Shown here: positions 45,541 to 55,352 of the stretch, piece after piece
Position numbering within the stretch: position 1 is the first letter of the stretch
How the letters are laid out: each line of letters begins with the position of its first letter
NCBI GenBank assembly: GCA_033344815.1
Contig: JAWPMR010000001.1
Span: 1,660,136-1,724,135 of the forward strand
Reading direction: 5' to 3'
Source of the DNA: Paracoccaceae bacterium
Lineage (GTDB): Bacteria; Pseudomonadota; Alphaproteobacteria; Rhodobacterales; Rhodobacteraceae
Length of the DNA: 64,000 nt
Notes under the pieces: generated by a model
Told to the model about the DNA's origin: nothing
The model's database searches: none
Seen by the model: only the letters and a program-made list of their open reading frames with translations
Position numbers and translations under genes: made by a program

Positions 45541-45556
45541 AACTGTGATCACAGTT
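45541..45556. promoter_or_regulatory. Perfect 16-bp palindrome, likely GntR operator
   Basis: AACTGTGATCACAGTT is its own reverse complement, located in the 146-bp gap between the two divergent Rieske genes. The core TGTGATCACA suits an FCD-type GntR regulator; it also resembles half of a CRP-type site. Expected to control both directions. Confidence 0.75.
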
Positions 45557-45659
45557 AGCGAGGTTTTTCGCCTTTGGCCACCCAAAATTGTCGGTCTGGA
45601 CGGACAGCGGAACCGCGAAAATGCACCGCTTGCGTTGCAGGCGATCTGGGGAAGACACG

Positions 45660-46697
45660 ATGTTTCTGAGAAACGCCTGGTACGTTGCCGCCTGGTCAGA
45701 CGAAATCACCGAAACCCTGCAGCCGGTAGTTTTGCTAGGTGAGCGTATTTGCATGTTCAGGGACACAGGCGGACAGGTTGTTGCGCTCGAAGACGCCTGC
45801 CCCCATCGCAAGATGCCACTAACAAAGGGCCGGCGGAAGGGCGATACCGTAGAATGTGGCTATCACGGGCTGACGTTCAACGGCACCGGCCAATGCGTGA
45901 AAGCTCCCGGTCAGGGCGGCATCCCGTCGAATGCAAAAGTGCATGCCTATCCGGCGGAGGAACGTTATGGTCTCGTCTGGCTCTGGATGGGCAACCCGGC
46001 TCTGGCAGACCCGTCCGAGATTTTCGACATTCCCGAATTCGACGATCCCGCCTGGGGTATGAACCGGGGCAAAGCATTGGAGATCGATTGCAACTACCTC
46101 TACGTCACCGACAATCTATTGGATCCCACCCATGTCGCCTGGGTGCACCAATCGTCTTTCGGGCAGGCGGCGACCGAGGACACGCCGCTGCGCATCACCA
46201 AGGCGGAGAATGGCGTAACCGTCTGGCGCTGGATGATGGATGTTGAACCCGCGCCATTCTACAAAAAGATCGTGGAGTTCGATGGCAATTGCGACCGGCT
46301 ACAGCATTACGAGGTGCGTTATCCCTGTCATGCGATCATCCGCGCCGTTTTTGTCCCCGCTGGAGCGGGCGGCGACGACGCGGAATCGCACACACAGGCT
46401 TTTGTGATGAACAGCTATAACTTCATGACGCCCGAGACCGAGGGGCGCACCCGCTACTACTGGTTCCAGACGCGCAATATTCGCCCGGATGACGCGGACC
46501 TCAGCCAGATGATGAGCGACGACGTCAAACATGCGTTCGAGGAAGACCGCGAGGTCCTGAATGAGGTCCAGAAGGGGATGGCGCAAAAGAAGACACCTCA
46601 CATCGACCTTCCCATCGACGGCGGTCAGCTGCGGTTCCGCCGCCAGTTGGAGGTGATGATCGAGCAAGAGCGCATCGCCGATGCAGCACTCGCTTAG
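45660..46697 (+). CDS. VanA-type Rieske oxygenase (O-demethylase-like)
   Basis: 345 residues. Seen: the N-terminal MFLRNAWYVAAWSDEI typical of vanillate-demethylase-type oxygenases; Rieske ligands Cys47, His49, Cys66, His69 (CPHRKMPL, CGYHGL); and the iron-site block DNLLDPTHVAWVH with His158 and His163. Known members remove methyl groups from methoxy-aromatics or oxidise other small substrates. GGGGA lies seven bases before ATG 45660; the frame is open from 45588. No adjacent reductase (VanB-like) gene is present. Four bases after its stop the next frame opens, so it leads an operon with the binding protein and amidohydrolase. Confidence 0.9.
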   Translation: MFLRNAWYVAAWSDEITETLQPVVLLGERICMFRDTGGQVVALEDACPHRKMPLTKGRRKGDTVECGYHGLTFNGTGQCVKAPGQGGIPSNAKVHAYPAEERYGLVWLWMGNPALADPSEIFDIPEFDDPAWGMNRGKALEIDCNYLYVTDNLLDPTHVAWVHQSSFGQAATEDTPLRITKAENGVTVWRWMMDVEPAPFYKKIVEFDGNCDRLQHYEVRYPCHAIIRAVFVPAGAGGDDAESHTQAFVMNSYNFMTPETEGRTRYYWFQTRNIRPDDADLSQMMSDDVKHAFEEDREVLNEVQKGMAQKKTPHIDLPIDGGQLRFRRQLEVMIEQERIADAALA

Positions 46698-46736
46698 CGC
46701 GTGCAAGACCTAGTTACATCCAACGGGAGTAGACAG

Positions 46737-48389
46737 ATGACATTGGAGAAGAAAGCGCATGCCGCAGCGGAATCCTGGGCGGCTGAATACATGGACGGGC
46801 AAATGGGTCGCCGCGAATTCTTGTCGCGTGCCACGGCGCTTGGCGTGTCCGCCGGGGCGGCCTATGCGATGCTCGGCTTGAGCGCGCCCGCGCAAGCCGA
46901 GACTGCGGCCAAACAGGGCGGCACCATGCGCATCTCGATGCCGGTGCGCGAACTACGCGTGCCGCGCATGTATGATACGGTGGAGATGGGTAACCTAACG
47001 ACTGGCGTTTTCGAGACGCTGGTAGAGTATCAGGCTGACGGCAGCTTTCGACCCATGCTGGCCGAAAGCTGGGAGGTCAACGAAGACGCCACCGAATATA
47101 CGATCAAGCTGCGCGCGGGCGTGAAATGGGGCAATGGCACGGATCTGACGGCGGAACAGGTCGCCGCCACCATCGAAGGATGGTGTGACAAGACAGTCGA
47201 AGGCAATGGTATGCCGAACCGCGTCGGCTCCCTGATAGATGAGGAAACGGGCAAGGCCGCCGAGGGCGCAATCACCGTGGTCGACGCCCTGACCATCGTC
47301 CTGCGACCGCGCATCTCGGACATCACGCTGATCCCCTCGATGGCCGAATACGCAGCCCCCATCGCACACCCCGATTTCGACCCCTCGGATGTCTCGACCG
47401 CCATTGGCACCGGACCCTTCCGGCTGGTGGAACATGAAGTCGGTGGCAGGCTGGTGATCGAACGGAACGCAGATGTCGCGTGGTGGGGCACAGAGGTCTA
47501 TGGTGGCCCCTACCTTGATCGGTTCGAAATCATTGACTACGGGACCGAAATGATCTCTTCGATCTCCGCCGTTGAATCCGACGAGGTGGATATTCTTTGG
47601 CAATCCACTGGTGAGTTTATCCAGATCCTCGATGATCTCGGCTGGGCCAAGTCCGAGACCATCACCGGGCAAACAGTTGTCTTCCGCCCGCAGCAGGTGG
47701 CCGAAGTCGACGGCTCCCAACCCTACGCCGACGCCCGTGTGCGTCGCGCGCTGGCCATGGCAATTGACAACGCGATTATCCTTGAGCTGGGCTATGCCGG
47801 GCTTGGTTCAGTGGCGGAAAACCACCACGTCGCGCCAATCCACCCCGAATACGCAGAACTGGATCCGGTGGTTCATGATCCGACGGCCGCAATGGCGCTG
47901 ATGGAAGAGACCGGGATGGCGGATTTTGAGCATGAGCTTGTCTCCATCGATTCTGGTTGGATGAAGGACACCGCAGACGCAGTCGCGGCGCAGCTGCGCG
48001 ACGCTGGCATGACCGTGTCCCGCAAGGTTGTCCCGTCGGCTGCCTACTGGAATGACTGGAACAAGTTCCCCTTCTCCAGCACTGATTGGAATCACCGCCC
48101 ACTGGGCATTCAAGTCCTCAATATCGCCTATCGCGGGGGCGCGTCCTGGAATGAATCCGGTTTCAACAATGCCGAATTCGACAGCCTGCTGGATCAGGGG
48201 CTGGCCATCGCCGATGCGGACAAACGCCGCGAGGTCTCAAGGCGGCTGCAGGAAATCATGCGCGAGCAAGGCGTTGTGATTCAACCCTACTGGCGCAGCT
48301 TGTTCCGGCATTACAAACCCGAAGTGGTTGGTGCAGAAATGCACCCGACGGCGCAGATATTTCCTTACCGGTTTGGCTTTGCGGCCTGA
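46737..48389 (+). CDS. ABC transporter family-5 solute-binding protein, Tat-exported
   Basis: 550 residues. Seen: a twin-arginine signal (MGRREFLSRATALGVSAGAA, cleavage after AQA near residue 58) and a DppA/OppA-type body (YDTVEMGNLTTGVFETLVEY, FRPMLAESWEVNEDATEYTI, GTGPFRLVEH, ARVRRALAMAIDNAIILE, VVIQPYWRSLFRHYKPEV). Known: these bind peptides, opines or other organic solutes for ABC import. No permease or ATPase genes follow, so it must use components encoded elsewhere. GGGAG precedes ATG 46737 by seven bases. Its clustering with Rieske oxygenases suggests that it captures their substrate. Confidence 0.9.
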   Translation: MTLEKKAHAAAESWAAEYMDGQMGRREFLSRATALGVSAGAAYAMLGLSAPAQAETAAKQGGTMRISMPVRELRVPRMYDTVEMGNLTTGVFETLVEYQADGSFRPMLAESWEVNEDATEYTIKLRAGVKWGNGTDLTAEQVAATIEGWCDKTVEGNGMPNRVGSLIDEETGKAAEGAITVVDALTIVLRPRISDITLIPSMAEYAAPIAHPDFDPSDVSTAIGTGPFRLVEHEVGGRLVIERNADVAWWGTEVYGGPYLDRFEIIDYGTEMISSISAVESDEVDILWQSTGEFIQILDDLGWAKSETITGQTVVFRPQQVAEVDGSQPYADARVRRALAMAIDNAIILELGYAGLGSVAENHHVAPIHPEYAELDPVVHDPTAAMALMEETGMADFEHELVSIDSGWMKDTADAVAAQLRDAGMTVSRKVVPSAAYWNDWNKFPFSSTDWNHRPLGIQVLNIAYRGGASWNESGFNNAEFDSLLDQGLAIADADKRREVSRRLQEIMREQGVVIQPYWRSLFRHYKPEVVGAEMHPTAQIFPYRFGFAA

Positions 48390-48409
48390 TCGCATGGGGT
48401 GCTGAAGAC

Positions 48410-49591
48410 GTGCAGGATCTCGACTCCGTTTTGAAGTGGCTCGACCTTCTGGTAGCGGTCGACACCACTCCAGGACGGGGCAACGCCCAGATCATTGACA
48501 TGATTCTGCAGCATCTCGCGCCGCAGGGCATCCGGGTTATCCGCGTTCCTTCTCCATTGGGAGATGCCGATGGATTGGTGCTGAGCGCAGGTCCGGAGGT
48601 GCCGGGCGGGTTGATACTGTCTGGGCATCTCGACGTTGTGCCGGTGCGGGCCCAGGATTGGGCCAGCGATCCTTTCCGATTGACAAAAGTAGGCGACAAG
48701 CTGTTCGGGCGCGGCACCTGTGACATGAAAGGTTTTATCGCCTGTGCCCTTGCGGCACTTCAGGTCCATAGCCGTGCCCTTCCCGACGTCCCCTTACATA
48801 TCATTCTGTCGGCCGACGAAGAAACCAGTTGCAGGTCCATCGAAACACTGGTGGATGCGGCAAAATCCCAACTGCCGCCGGTGCGGGGTGTGCTCGTGGG
48901 CGAACCGACGATGATGGTCCCGGCCAACCGACACAAGGCATCCGCGACCCACCACGTGACGATCACCGGGCGCGCCGTGCACGCCAGCCTTGCGCACCGC
49001 GGCGCCGATGCCGTGGCTCTTGCAGCGCGGCTGATTACCTGGCTCGCCGAAGAAACTGCCAGGTCAGCGGCATCGCCTGCCGGGTCGGGCTTCGATCCTG
49101 ACTACGATCTGCACACGGCAACGCGGATCGAGGGTGGCACGTCACTCAACACCGTTGCGGACACCTGCAGCTTTGACTGGGACATGCGGTTGGTGCCGGG
49201 GAGGTCGATGGTAAGCATCACCGACCCATTCGATGCCTTTTCCAGGACGCAAGCGGGCGTGGAAGCGAGCGTTGCCAGAACCTGCACGGCTTTCTTTCCT
49301 GGGCTCGAACCCCGTCCACCTACGCGTCTTGCGGACAGCCTTCTGGACGCCTGCAGTGAGGCGACCTTTGCAAGCCTTCCTTATGGTACCGAAGCAGGTT
49401 TTTTTCAGACGGCCGGGTTCGACACCTACGTTTGTGGCCCCGGAGACCCGCGCGTCGCACATCTCGCCAACGAATGCATCGACCTGGAGCAGTTGGCAAC
49501 CTGCATCAGGTCGATCTCCTACCTGCTGTCAGTTTCAGGCAATGGCTCAAGCCCGAGGCCAGATGTGGAGAGTGGCTTTGAAATAAGGTGA
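48410..49591 (+). CDS. M20-family metallo-amidohydrolase (ArgE/DapE-like)
   Basis: 393 residues with a GTG start, 20 bp after the binding-protein stop. Seen: the metal-site motifs SGHLDVVPV (His73, Asp75), GRGTCDMKG (Asp105), SADEETS (catalytic Glu137, metal Glu138), GEPTMM, and a dimerisation domain (HHVTITGRAVHASLAHRGAD). It resembles acetylornithine deacetylase. In this cluster a role in deacylating an N-acyl substrate, or cleaving an imported amide before or after the oxygenase steps, is inferred. The C-terminus lacks the usual last helix-rich extension but ends near the expected length. Confidence 0.87.
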   Translation: MQDLDSVLKWLDLLVAVDTTPGRGNAQIIDMILQHLAPQGIRVIRVPSPLGDADGLVLSAGPEVPGGLILSGHLDVVPVRAQDWASDPFRLTKVGDKLFGRGTCDMKGFIACALAALQVHSRALPDVPLHIILSADEETSCRSIETLVDAAKSQLPPVRGVLVGEPTMMVPANRHKASATHHVTITGRAVHASLAHRGADAVALAARLITWLAEETARSAASPAGSGFDPDYDLHTATRIEGGTSLNTVADTCSFDWDMRLVPGRSMVSITDPFDAFSRTQAGVEASVARTCTAFFPGLEPRPPTRLADSLLDACSEATFASLPYGTEAGFFQTAGFDTYVCGPGDPRVAHLANECIDLEQLATCIRSISYLLSVSGNGSSPRPDVESGFEIR

Positions 49592-50401
49592 GGGAACATC
49601 CTGTTTCCCCTCCGTTGTTACGACAGTTGTCACTTAGACCGCGTTGCGAATATAGCGCAGGCCAATGTCGTCCCCTTTTGGTCATCAAATACGCTGCGCG
49701 GCTTCGCTGAGAGTCTTGTACTATCATAACGGCCCCTCCGTTTGTTGGATCCAGAGAATAACCAGAAGTTCTGTGCGCATTTGCCCCTTTCAAAAGCCGG
49801 CGTTGTCGCGCCTTGGGGGCATTCGCAAACAATCGAGAGAGGAAATAAGCGTCGCGCGGGTCGCCCAGCCCGATTTTTTTGGGCTAAGGAAATGGCGCGC
49901 GTTTTGGGTTCATTACTCACTTTCTGACCCTGGCATGGTGCCAACATCCGCAATAGCGCCAACAGAGGGCTCTTGGCGTTTAACGACCGCTATCGGGGCA
50001 AGAGCTATTCTTCTGGCTGAATCGATTTTTCATGCCCGCAACTGGCGGCAGAAATTCGAGATTCTTGACTATTTAGCAAATTAAAACAATGGTCTATGAT
50101 ATAAACCACTTTGCTTCTGCAGATAAAATTCAATCCCAGATACTTAACTTGATAGCACCGAAAACGTATTTGCTAGCGAACAAAACGACGCGCAAGCCAG
50201 CGCGTGGGGTCGAAACGATGGCCCAAGGTTTTTTGGACAAATTTTCGTTGACCCAATGATGAAACCATTTGTCTCAATTCGATGCCGTTTGAAGGGCATT
50301 GAAAGTTGTCCGGCCTGCAGAATTCGGGAAAAGAATTGATTTCGCGGCATACGGGAGTTAACATTTACGAATTGTTGAGAGATTTTATAACGAGCTGAAT
50401 A
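49592..50401. other. 810-bp gap without a supported gene
   Basis: Short frames on both strands lack protein-like features. The right part (50060-50400) is AT-rich and probably contains the promoter of the four-gene unit that starts at 50402. Confidence 0.4.
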
Positions 50402-52474
50402 TTGACCGTACCCGTGACATTGATCCCGGTGGCTATTTCCGCACTGCGCAGCCTTGTTCACCTACGCGGGCGGGTTATCGAGATACGTGACGTCGAACGT
50501 ATTGATGATCCTCTGCCCCTGCTTCTGCCTGCTTTGCCGCCGAATTTGATCCGAAACCAAACCAAAGATCCAGGTGACATGCAGAAAGCATTCTCCCAGG
50601 ATCCCGTGTTCCGCGCAGCCCTTGAAGCACGTGGCCTTCTCGATCAGTTTGACAAGTTTCATGCCAATCTGGACCCGCAAGATGGCGGGCCATTGGAGCC
50701 GGAACGCCACAGGGATTTGTTCTGGCGGTTCATGGGGCTTTACTACCAGATCAGCGATCAGAAGGCCGGACAGGAAGACACTGAAATCGGACCGGGACCG
50801 TTGGGTATCGACCGTTTCATCGTGCATTCCAGCGTTTCCGGTGACAGCACATCGGGTCTGCGCATCTTGCGCGTTACGGCAGAAACCCTTGTGGAATTTC
50901 TCGGTGACAATGCGGGGGTATTCCTCGCGGGATCCTCAAACAAACTCGTCATTTCGAGTATCTTGCGTGAGTTCGCTTCGCGCAGTGATATCGAAAATGA
51001 CACGCCTAAACGGATCCTAAAGGTCCTCGTGGGTTCAGTTGCCGTCGCCGCTGCGGAAAACGGACAACACATTTCGGACAATCCGGCGGCGGCGATGCTT
51101 TTTTCCTCTCTGGGGCGCGCGCGCACTGAGTTCGGGGATGACTTTGTCGCTCGCATTGTTTCGCATGAAGGCTTCACTGCAGTTGTTTCTGACTGGGCAG
51201 GCAGCCTGATGGAAGAGCCGTATCTGGTTGAGCTTCTGGCCGACATGAAGGGGTTGGACGCGGGGTCCTATGACCCGGCAGACCCGACGACTTTGCCCGC
51301 ACGCCTGCAATTGGTTTTTGGCGCCCTCAAAAATACTGTGGGCGTTATTGGCGATCACGTTGGGACGGCTGATGCCTTGTCGCGCGAAGACGTTTTCAGA
51401 GACGTTTTTGGCGCCGTATTGAGCGGGATCACACAGAATTCGCGCGCGGTCTTGCAAGATGAATTGCAAGGCGACCGCTTTATGGCTTCGCTTCTGCAAG
51501 CTGTGATCGCAAACATCTCGCGCACCGGAACCCTCGAGAATAACGACCTGATTGCGCCGGTTTTCTCCACTCTCATGGGGACGTTCGCGAAAATTATTCC
51601 CGAGGTGGCACAAGATCGCGCCCTCGGTCGCGCAGAACAGATCCTTGTGCAGTTGGCTGCGCGCATACAGTCACCCGATATGCAGGCGACACTCACAGAA
51701 CTTGAGCGCTTTGGCGGCGAGAGCTTCGCGCGCGGTTTGATGATCGACCTTTTCTCTGCCGCGCATGCGCGGGCAGATGTGTTGCGGGAAGGCGAAAGCG
51801 AGCGCTCACAGGCAATTGCCGCCACATTGCTTGGCCAAATACCGGGTCTATTGCAGACCGGCCTGAACCGGGAAGGAACGGTTCGGGTCGTCAAGTCTGT
51901 TCTCGGACAGATGTTCCCGGCTGACAGCGCCGAAGGCGCGTTCGTCTTTGAAATAGTACCACAACTTACGGATATCGTGAAAGCAATTGGCGATGGGCGC
52001 CCTACCCCCGAACCAGAATTGATCGAGAACGCGATGGGCCTCTTGATCCAACGGATCGAAGGCGACCGTCCTGTATGGCAGCGCCTGCACGAAGCCGGAC
52101 ATTTGCCCATCGTGATCCAAACCATCAGCAGCGTTCTGGCTGGAGAGGATGTGCCTGCGCATCTGTCATCCCAGACTCTCCTGGACATCGCTGACGAGGC
52201 TTTGGGCGGTTTTGCAAGTCACGGGCTGACGATCTCCGATCTGGCCGTCCTTGCCGCGGATCCCGAAGCGTTCTTGCGCGAAAAGATACGAACGTTGCTG
52301 ACGCAGGCCCTCCACGCTGCCGTTGAAAAGCTGGGGCGCGAGGCGCGTGGCGACGACATGCCAAGGATTATCCGCAAAATCCTGCGCAAGGCCTTGAAAG
52401 TGCGGAATTTGGAAAACCTGAGCGATGCCGATCTCGCCGCAGCCATTGATGAGGCCCTGGCAGAACGAATTTAA
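50402..52474 (+). CDS. Large helical protein of unknown function, first gene of a four-gene unit
   Basis: About 690 residues. I do not recognise a family. The predicted protein is almost wholly alpha-helical, with an N-terminal hydrophobic stretch (VTLIPVAISALRSLVHL) that could associate with a membrane and repeated helical hairpins with similar cores (for example FRDVFGAVLSGITQNSRAVL, RFMASLLQAVIANISRTGTL, PVFSTLMGTFAKIIPEVAQD), suggestive of tandem repeats of about 90 residues. No enzyme motif. The start is uncertain: TTG 50402 or GTG 50414. The lipoprotein gene follows after 12 bp. Confidence 0.7.
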   Translation: MTVPVTLIPVAISALRSLVHLRGRVIEIRDVERIDDPLPLLLPALPPNLIRNQTKDPGDMQKAFSQDPVFRAALEARGLLDQFDKFHANLDPQDGGPLEPERHRDLFWRFMGLYYQISDQKAGQEDTEIGPGPLGIDRFIVHSSVSGDSTSGLRILRVTAETLVEFLGDNAGVFLAGSSNKLVISSILREFASRSDIENDTPKRILKVLVGSVAVAAAENGQHISDNPAAAMLFSSLGRARTEFGDDFVARIVSHEGFTAVVSDWAGSLMEEPYLVELLADMKGLDAGSYDPADPTTLPARLQLVFGALKNTVGVIGDHVGTADALSREDVFRDVFGAVLSGITQNSRAVLQDELQGDRFMASLLQAVIANISRTGTLENNDLIAPVFSTLMGTFAKIIPEVAQDRALGRAEQILVQLAARIQSPDMQATLTELERFGGESFARGLMIDLFSAAHARADVLREGESERSQAIAATLLGQIPGLLQTGLNREGTVRVVKSVLGQMFPADSAEGAFVFEIVPQLTDIVKAIGDGRPTPEPELIENAMGLLIQRIEGDRPVWQRLHEAGHLPIVIQTISSVLAGEDVPAHLSSQTLLDIADEALGGFASHGLTISDLAVLAADPEAFLREKIRTLLTQALHAAVEKLGREARGDDMPRIIRKILRKALKVRNLENLSDADLAAAIDEALAERI

Positions 52475-52486
52475 AAAGAGGATGCT

Positions 52487-53299
52487 ATGATACGGATTTT
52501 GATATCGATCCTGATGACCCTTTCGGTCGCCAGCTGTGGTGTTCCTCTCACCACGCAGGACCGCACCCGCATCAGCGCCTTGCAGGCCACATATGATCGC
52601 GACTTTCGCGAAGCCATTGCGGCGGACGGGCTTGATGTCGGTAAAGAGCGCTTTTCCCGCACACTTGCCGCCCTGCCTTCAGAAACAACCGGACAGAGCG
52701 ACGCGTTGACCGGTTTCTATACTTTGCTTGAGGGTATGATCTATTTGCAAACCGGTCAGTTGGGCCTGGCGCAGGCCATCGCGCCAGAGGTCGCGGCGGC
52801 GGCAGACAACCTGAATACAGACGGGATAGAGCGGCGAAATGTTATTCTGGCAAACAACTATGCAGCACTCGTGGCCGGACGCAGCGCAACAGCCAGCCTT
52901 GCGCAGCTGACAAGCAACAGCACCGAGCAGCAAGCCCAACGCCTCGCCATTGTCCGTGACATCGAAACCCGCACAGAGGCTGTGTCGCGCAGGCTCTGCC
53001 GGGCCGGCAGCGTCGATGAAGGTGCCGCGGTGGTAGCGGCCTATCAGGCGTCTTTTCTGGTTGAAGCTGACCGGGCGCTGGCTCAGGCGTGCATCCCAAT
53101 ACAGACAGACGCCGCAGCCTGCGCCGGATTTCTGGGCAACCGGGTCCAACTTCAGGACGCCCGTAACCTGATGGCGGCCTTCGCAGGGTCGATTTCAGGC
53201 ACGTCGCAGATCGCTGACATCCAACGTCAGATTGAAAGCGACCTTCTCCAGTCTCAGGACGGGCAGCCATTGGCCGCACCGGACGATCCCTGCAAGTGA
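52487..53299 (+). CDS. Lipoprotein of unknown function
   Basis: 270 residues. Seen: a lipoprotein signal (MIRILISILMTLSVASC, lipobox VASC with Cys at residue 17), then a helical body with no recognised domain; three or four Cys residues (CRAG, ACIPIQ, CAGF, CK) may form disulfides, fitting a periplasmic location. AGAGGAT precedes the ATG. Second in the four-gene unit and expected to be anchored to the inner or outer membrane facing the periplasm. Confidence 0.8.
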   Translation: MIRILISILMTLSVASCGVPLTTQDRTRISALQATYDRDFREAIAADGLDVGKERFSRTLAALPSETTGQSDALTGFYTLLEGMIYLQTGQLGLAQAIAPEVAAAADNLNTDGIERRNVILANNYAALVAGRSATASLAQLTSNSTEQQAQRLAIVRDIETRTEAVSRRLCRAGSVDEGAAVVAAYQASFLVEADRALAQACIPIQTDAAACAGFLGNRVQLQDARNLMAAFAGSISGTSQIADIQRQIESDLLQSQDGQPLAAPDDPCK

Positions 53300-53339
53300 G
53301 CCTGGGGGCATAACGATACAGAAGCCAAAGGAACATCAG

Positions 53340-55352
53340 ATGGAAACGCCAACAGAGCTCAAACAGCGCCTCTTCAAAGAAGCGCAGGCAATGGTCTTTT
53401 ACATCGCTGCACGCGGCATCGACAAGGAAATGCCCAACGCCTCGCTTATGACTTCTCTAGACCTTCCGGCAGATCAGCGAGAAACTGTGTCCTTATCTGA
53501 GGTGCTGGCCTTGCACCAAGGCCTTGCACGCGCGGTTGCCCCGGCCTTTCCTGAAACCATCGAGAAACTGCACGAACACCGCGAGCAAGGTGCATGGTGG
53601 CGCAGGCTCGCGCCGCTGAACTCGATCCTCGGGCTGATCGTATCAACCATCGCTTTGATCGTTCTGTTTGGATGGGGTCTTTCGCAAACCAGTCATGTCG
53701 ACCTGCAGGAAAGCTATTTCCAAGCGCTCAACGAGGTGTACGCCACGGGAGGGACTGCAGCAACAGGAGCTAGCCTGGCTGCGGATGCGTCATCAAACGT
53801 GAGACGCGCCGCCGAGGTCAACTCGATGAAATTGCCTTACTTCCAACCGGTTATTGAGTACCTGCAGGGCAAATGCCGCCTTAGCATAGAAGAACTGGCA
53901 AGCGCTGATCAACGTGTCAATCAAACGGATCCAAAGTTGGAATTTGACGATGCCATCCGCAATCACGAGGAGCACTGTCAGACTCTGCGCCGCCCCATAC
54001 TATTACGTATGTTTCTCTTCTTTGGAGCCCTTGGCATGTTGGGCGCGGCGTATTCATCCATTTATGACAGCTTCAGCTATATTCGCGAAGGGCGATATGA
54101 CCTGCGTCTGGCCTCCACTTACTATGTTCGCATCCTGCTGGGTGGTTTTTCAGGTGTCCTGCTGGCCGAACCGTTGAGCGACTTTCTGGAACAGGGCGTT
54201 TTGTCCTCTGCGCTCCTCGCATTTGTCGGGGGGTTCTCGGCACAGCTTGTCTATGACCTGCTTACGAAAATCGTCGATTCCGTGGCAAACATGTTCCGGG
54301 CAGACCGACGCAAGGAAGTTCAAGGTATCCTTGCCCAAGCCGAATTGAACGCGCGCAGCATCATCTCCGAGGATGATGCAACCAAACGACACGGCCTCGC
54401 CACCGTGTTGAGCGAAGCGCAACAGGAACCAGATGCAGAAAAACGCGCGAAGAAAATGCAGGATGCGATCCTCGCGATGCTTTCTGGCAATGCAACTGGC
54501 GACCACGTGCCAAACGCCACAGCAAACACAACCCATGTGCTGGGCGCGTTGCGCGATGTCACATGGCTGGTAGAGTTGAGCCAGCACGTGGCACCAGTCC
54601 TGCCGGACGCCTCACCGGATGCGGCGGGCGCTGCGACAAAGGCGCTCTCAGCGGCGCGTCTTGCCATAAAGAACGCGCAAACGGAGCAGACGCCCGAGAT
54701 CCTAACCAAGGCCGATGCAGCACTCAGCGCCGCACGTGATGCCGACCTGATTACCACAAATGTCCAAAACGGCATTTCATCGCTTCAGAAGGTTCTGCAA
54801 GGGGATGCGCTGACGGGCGTAACCAAGGGGGCTCTCGTGGCCGCGTCGCTGCTTGATGCAAATCAGATCATGCGCTGGCATTACGTGGCTTATGGTGCCG
54901 CTGAGGCTACAGGCAGTCTGCTGGATGGGGTCGCTGTTGCGGAAATCCGTGCGGGACTGTCAACACCTTCAGGTCAGGAAATCCCGGCCACAAGTCTTCT
55001 GGAGCAACTGCGAGCCGGAGGGGCGGACGGCGTTTTTGATGCCGAAGGCAACAGCTTCCCAGACCGGGGTGCCTTTGATTCCGCTTTGTCAGGCTGGATG
55101 GACACAACTGTACGAGAAGTCCTGACCAACGACATCCGTGACCTCATCATCCCCGAGATAGACGTCCCCTTGAGCGCGGGTGCGTTCGTTGAAGCGTTGG
55201 CGCGTATCGCGCCCGACGAAAGCGCGCGAGGTGGCTTGCAGTTGCTGGAACTCGTCGGCAGCGGTGTTTCCGAAACCAGCGCCCAGAGTGATTTTCGCAC
55301 GCATCTCCTGACGCTGGCCACGTCCAAGCTGAATACGGAGGCAATATCATGA
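53340..55352 (+). CDS. Polytopic membrane protein of unknown function, with long helical C-terminal region
   Basis: 670 residues. Seen: a soluble N-terminus (about 95 residues), a helix at 100-122 (LNSILGLIVSTIALIVLFGW), a periplasmic-type loop with two Cys (CRLSIEEL, CQTLRRP), then three more helices around 225-245, 270-290 and 295-325, and a cytosolic Ala/Asp-rich helical region of about 340 residues. No family recognised. ATG 53340 has AAGGA seven bases upstream. It overlaps the next gene by four bases (ATGA), so translation is coupled to the peptidoglycan hydrolase. Confidence 0.78.
   Translation: METPTELKQRLFKEAQAMVFYIAARGIDKEMPNASLMTSLDLPADQRETVSLSEVLALHQGLARAVAPAFPETIEKLHEHREQGAWWRRLAPLNSILGLIVSTIALIVLFGWGLSQTSHVDLQESYFQALNEVYATGGTAATGASLAADASSNVRRAAEVNSMKLPYFQPVIEYLQGKCRLSIEELASADQRVNQTDPKLEFDDAIRNHEEHCQTLRRPILLRMFLFFGALGMLGAAYSSIYDSFSYIREGRYDLRLASTYYVRILLGGFSGVLLAEPLSDFLEQGVLSSALLAFVGGFSAQLVYDLLTKIVDSVANMFRADRRKEVQGILAQAELNARSIISEDDATKRHGLATVLSEAQQEPDAEKRAKKMQDAILAMLSGNATGDHVPNATANTTHVLGALRDVTWLVELSQHVAPVLPDASPDAAGAATKALSAARLAIKNAQTEQTPEILTKADAALSAARDADLITTNVQNGISSLQKVLQGDALTGVTKGALVAASLLDANQIMRWHYVAYGAAEATGSLLDGVAVAEIRAGLSTPSGQEIPATSLLEQLRAGGADGVFDAEGNSFPDRGAFDSALSGWMDTTVREVLTNDIRDLIIPEIDVPLSAGAFVEALARIAPDESARGGLQLLELVGSGVSETSAQSDFRTHLLTLATSKLNTEAIS

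Noticed and set aside
46737-48389. Possible complete ABC importer with the family-5 binding protein
   Set aside because: No permease or ATPase gene is present on either side within the window.
49592-50401. Frames of 105-140 codons in the gap before the four-gene unit
   Set aside because: No hydrophobic pattern, domain or ribosome site; the right part is AT-rich promoter-like DNA.
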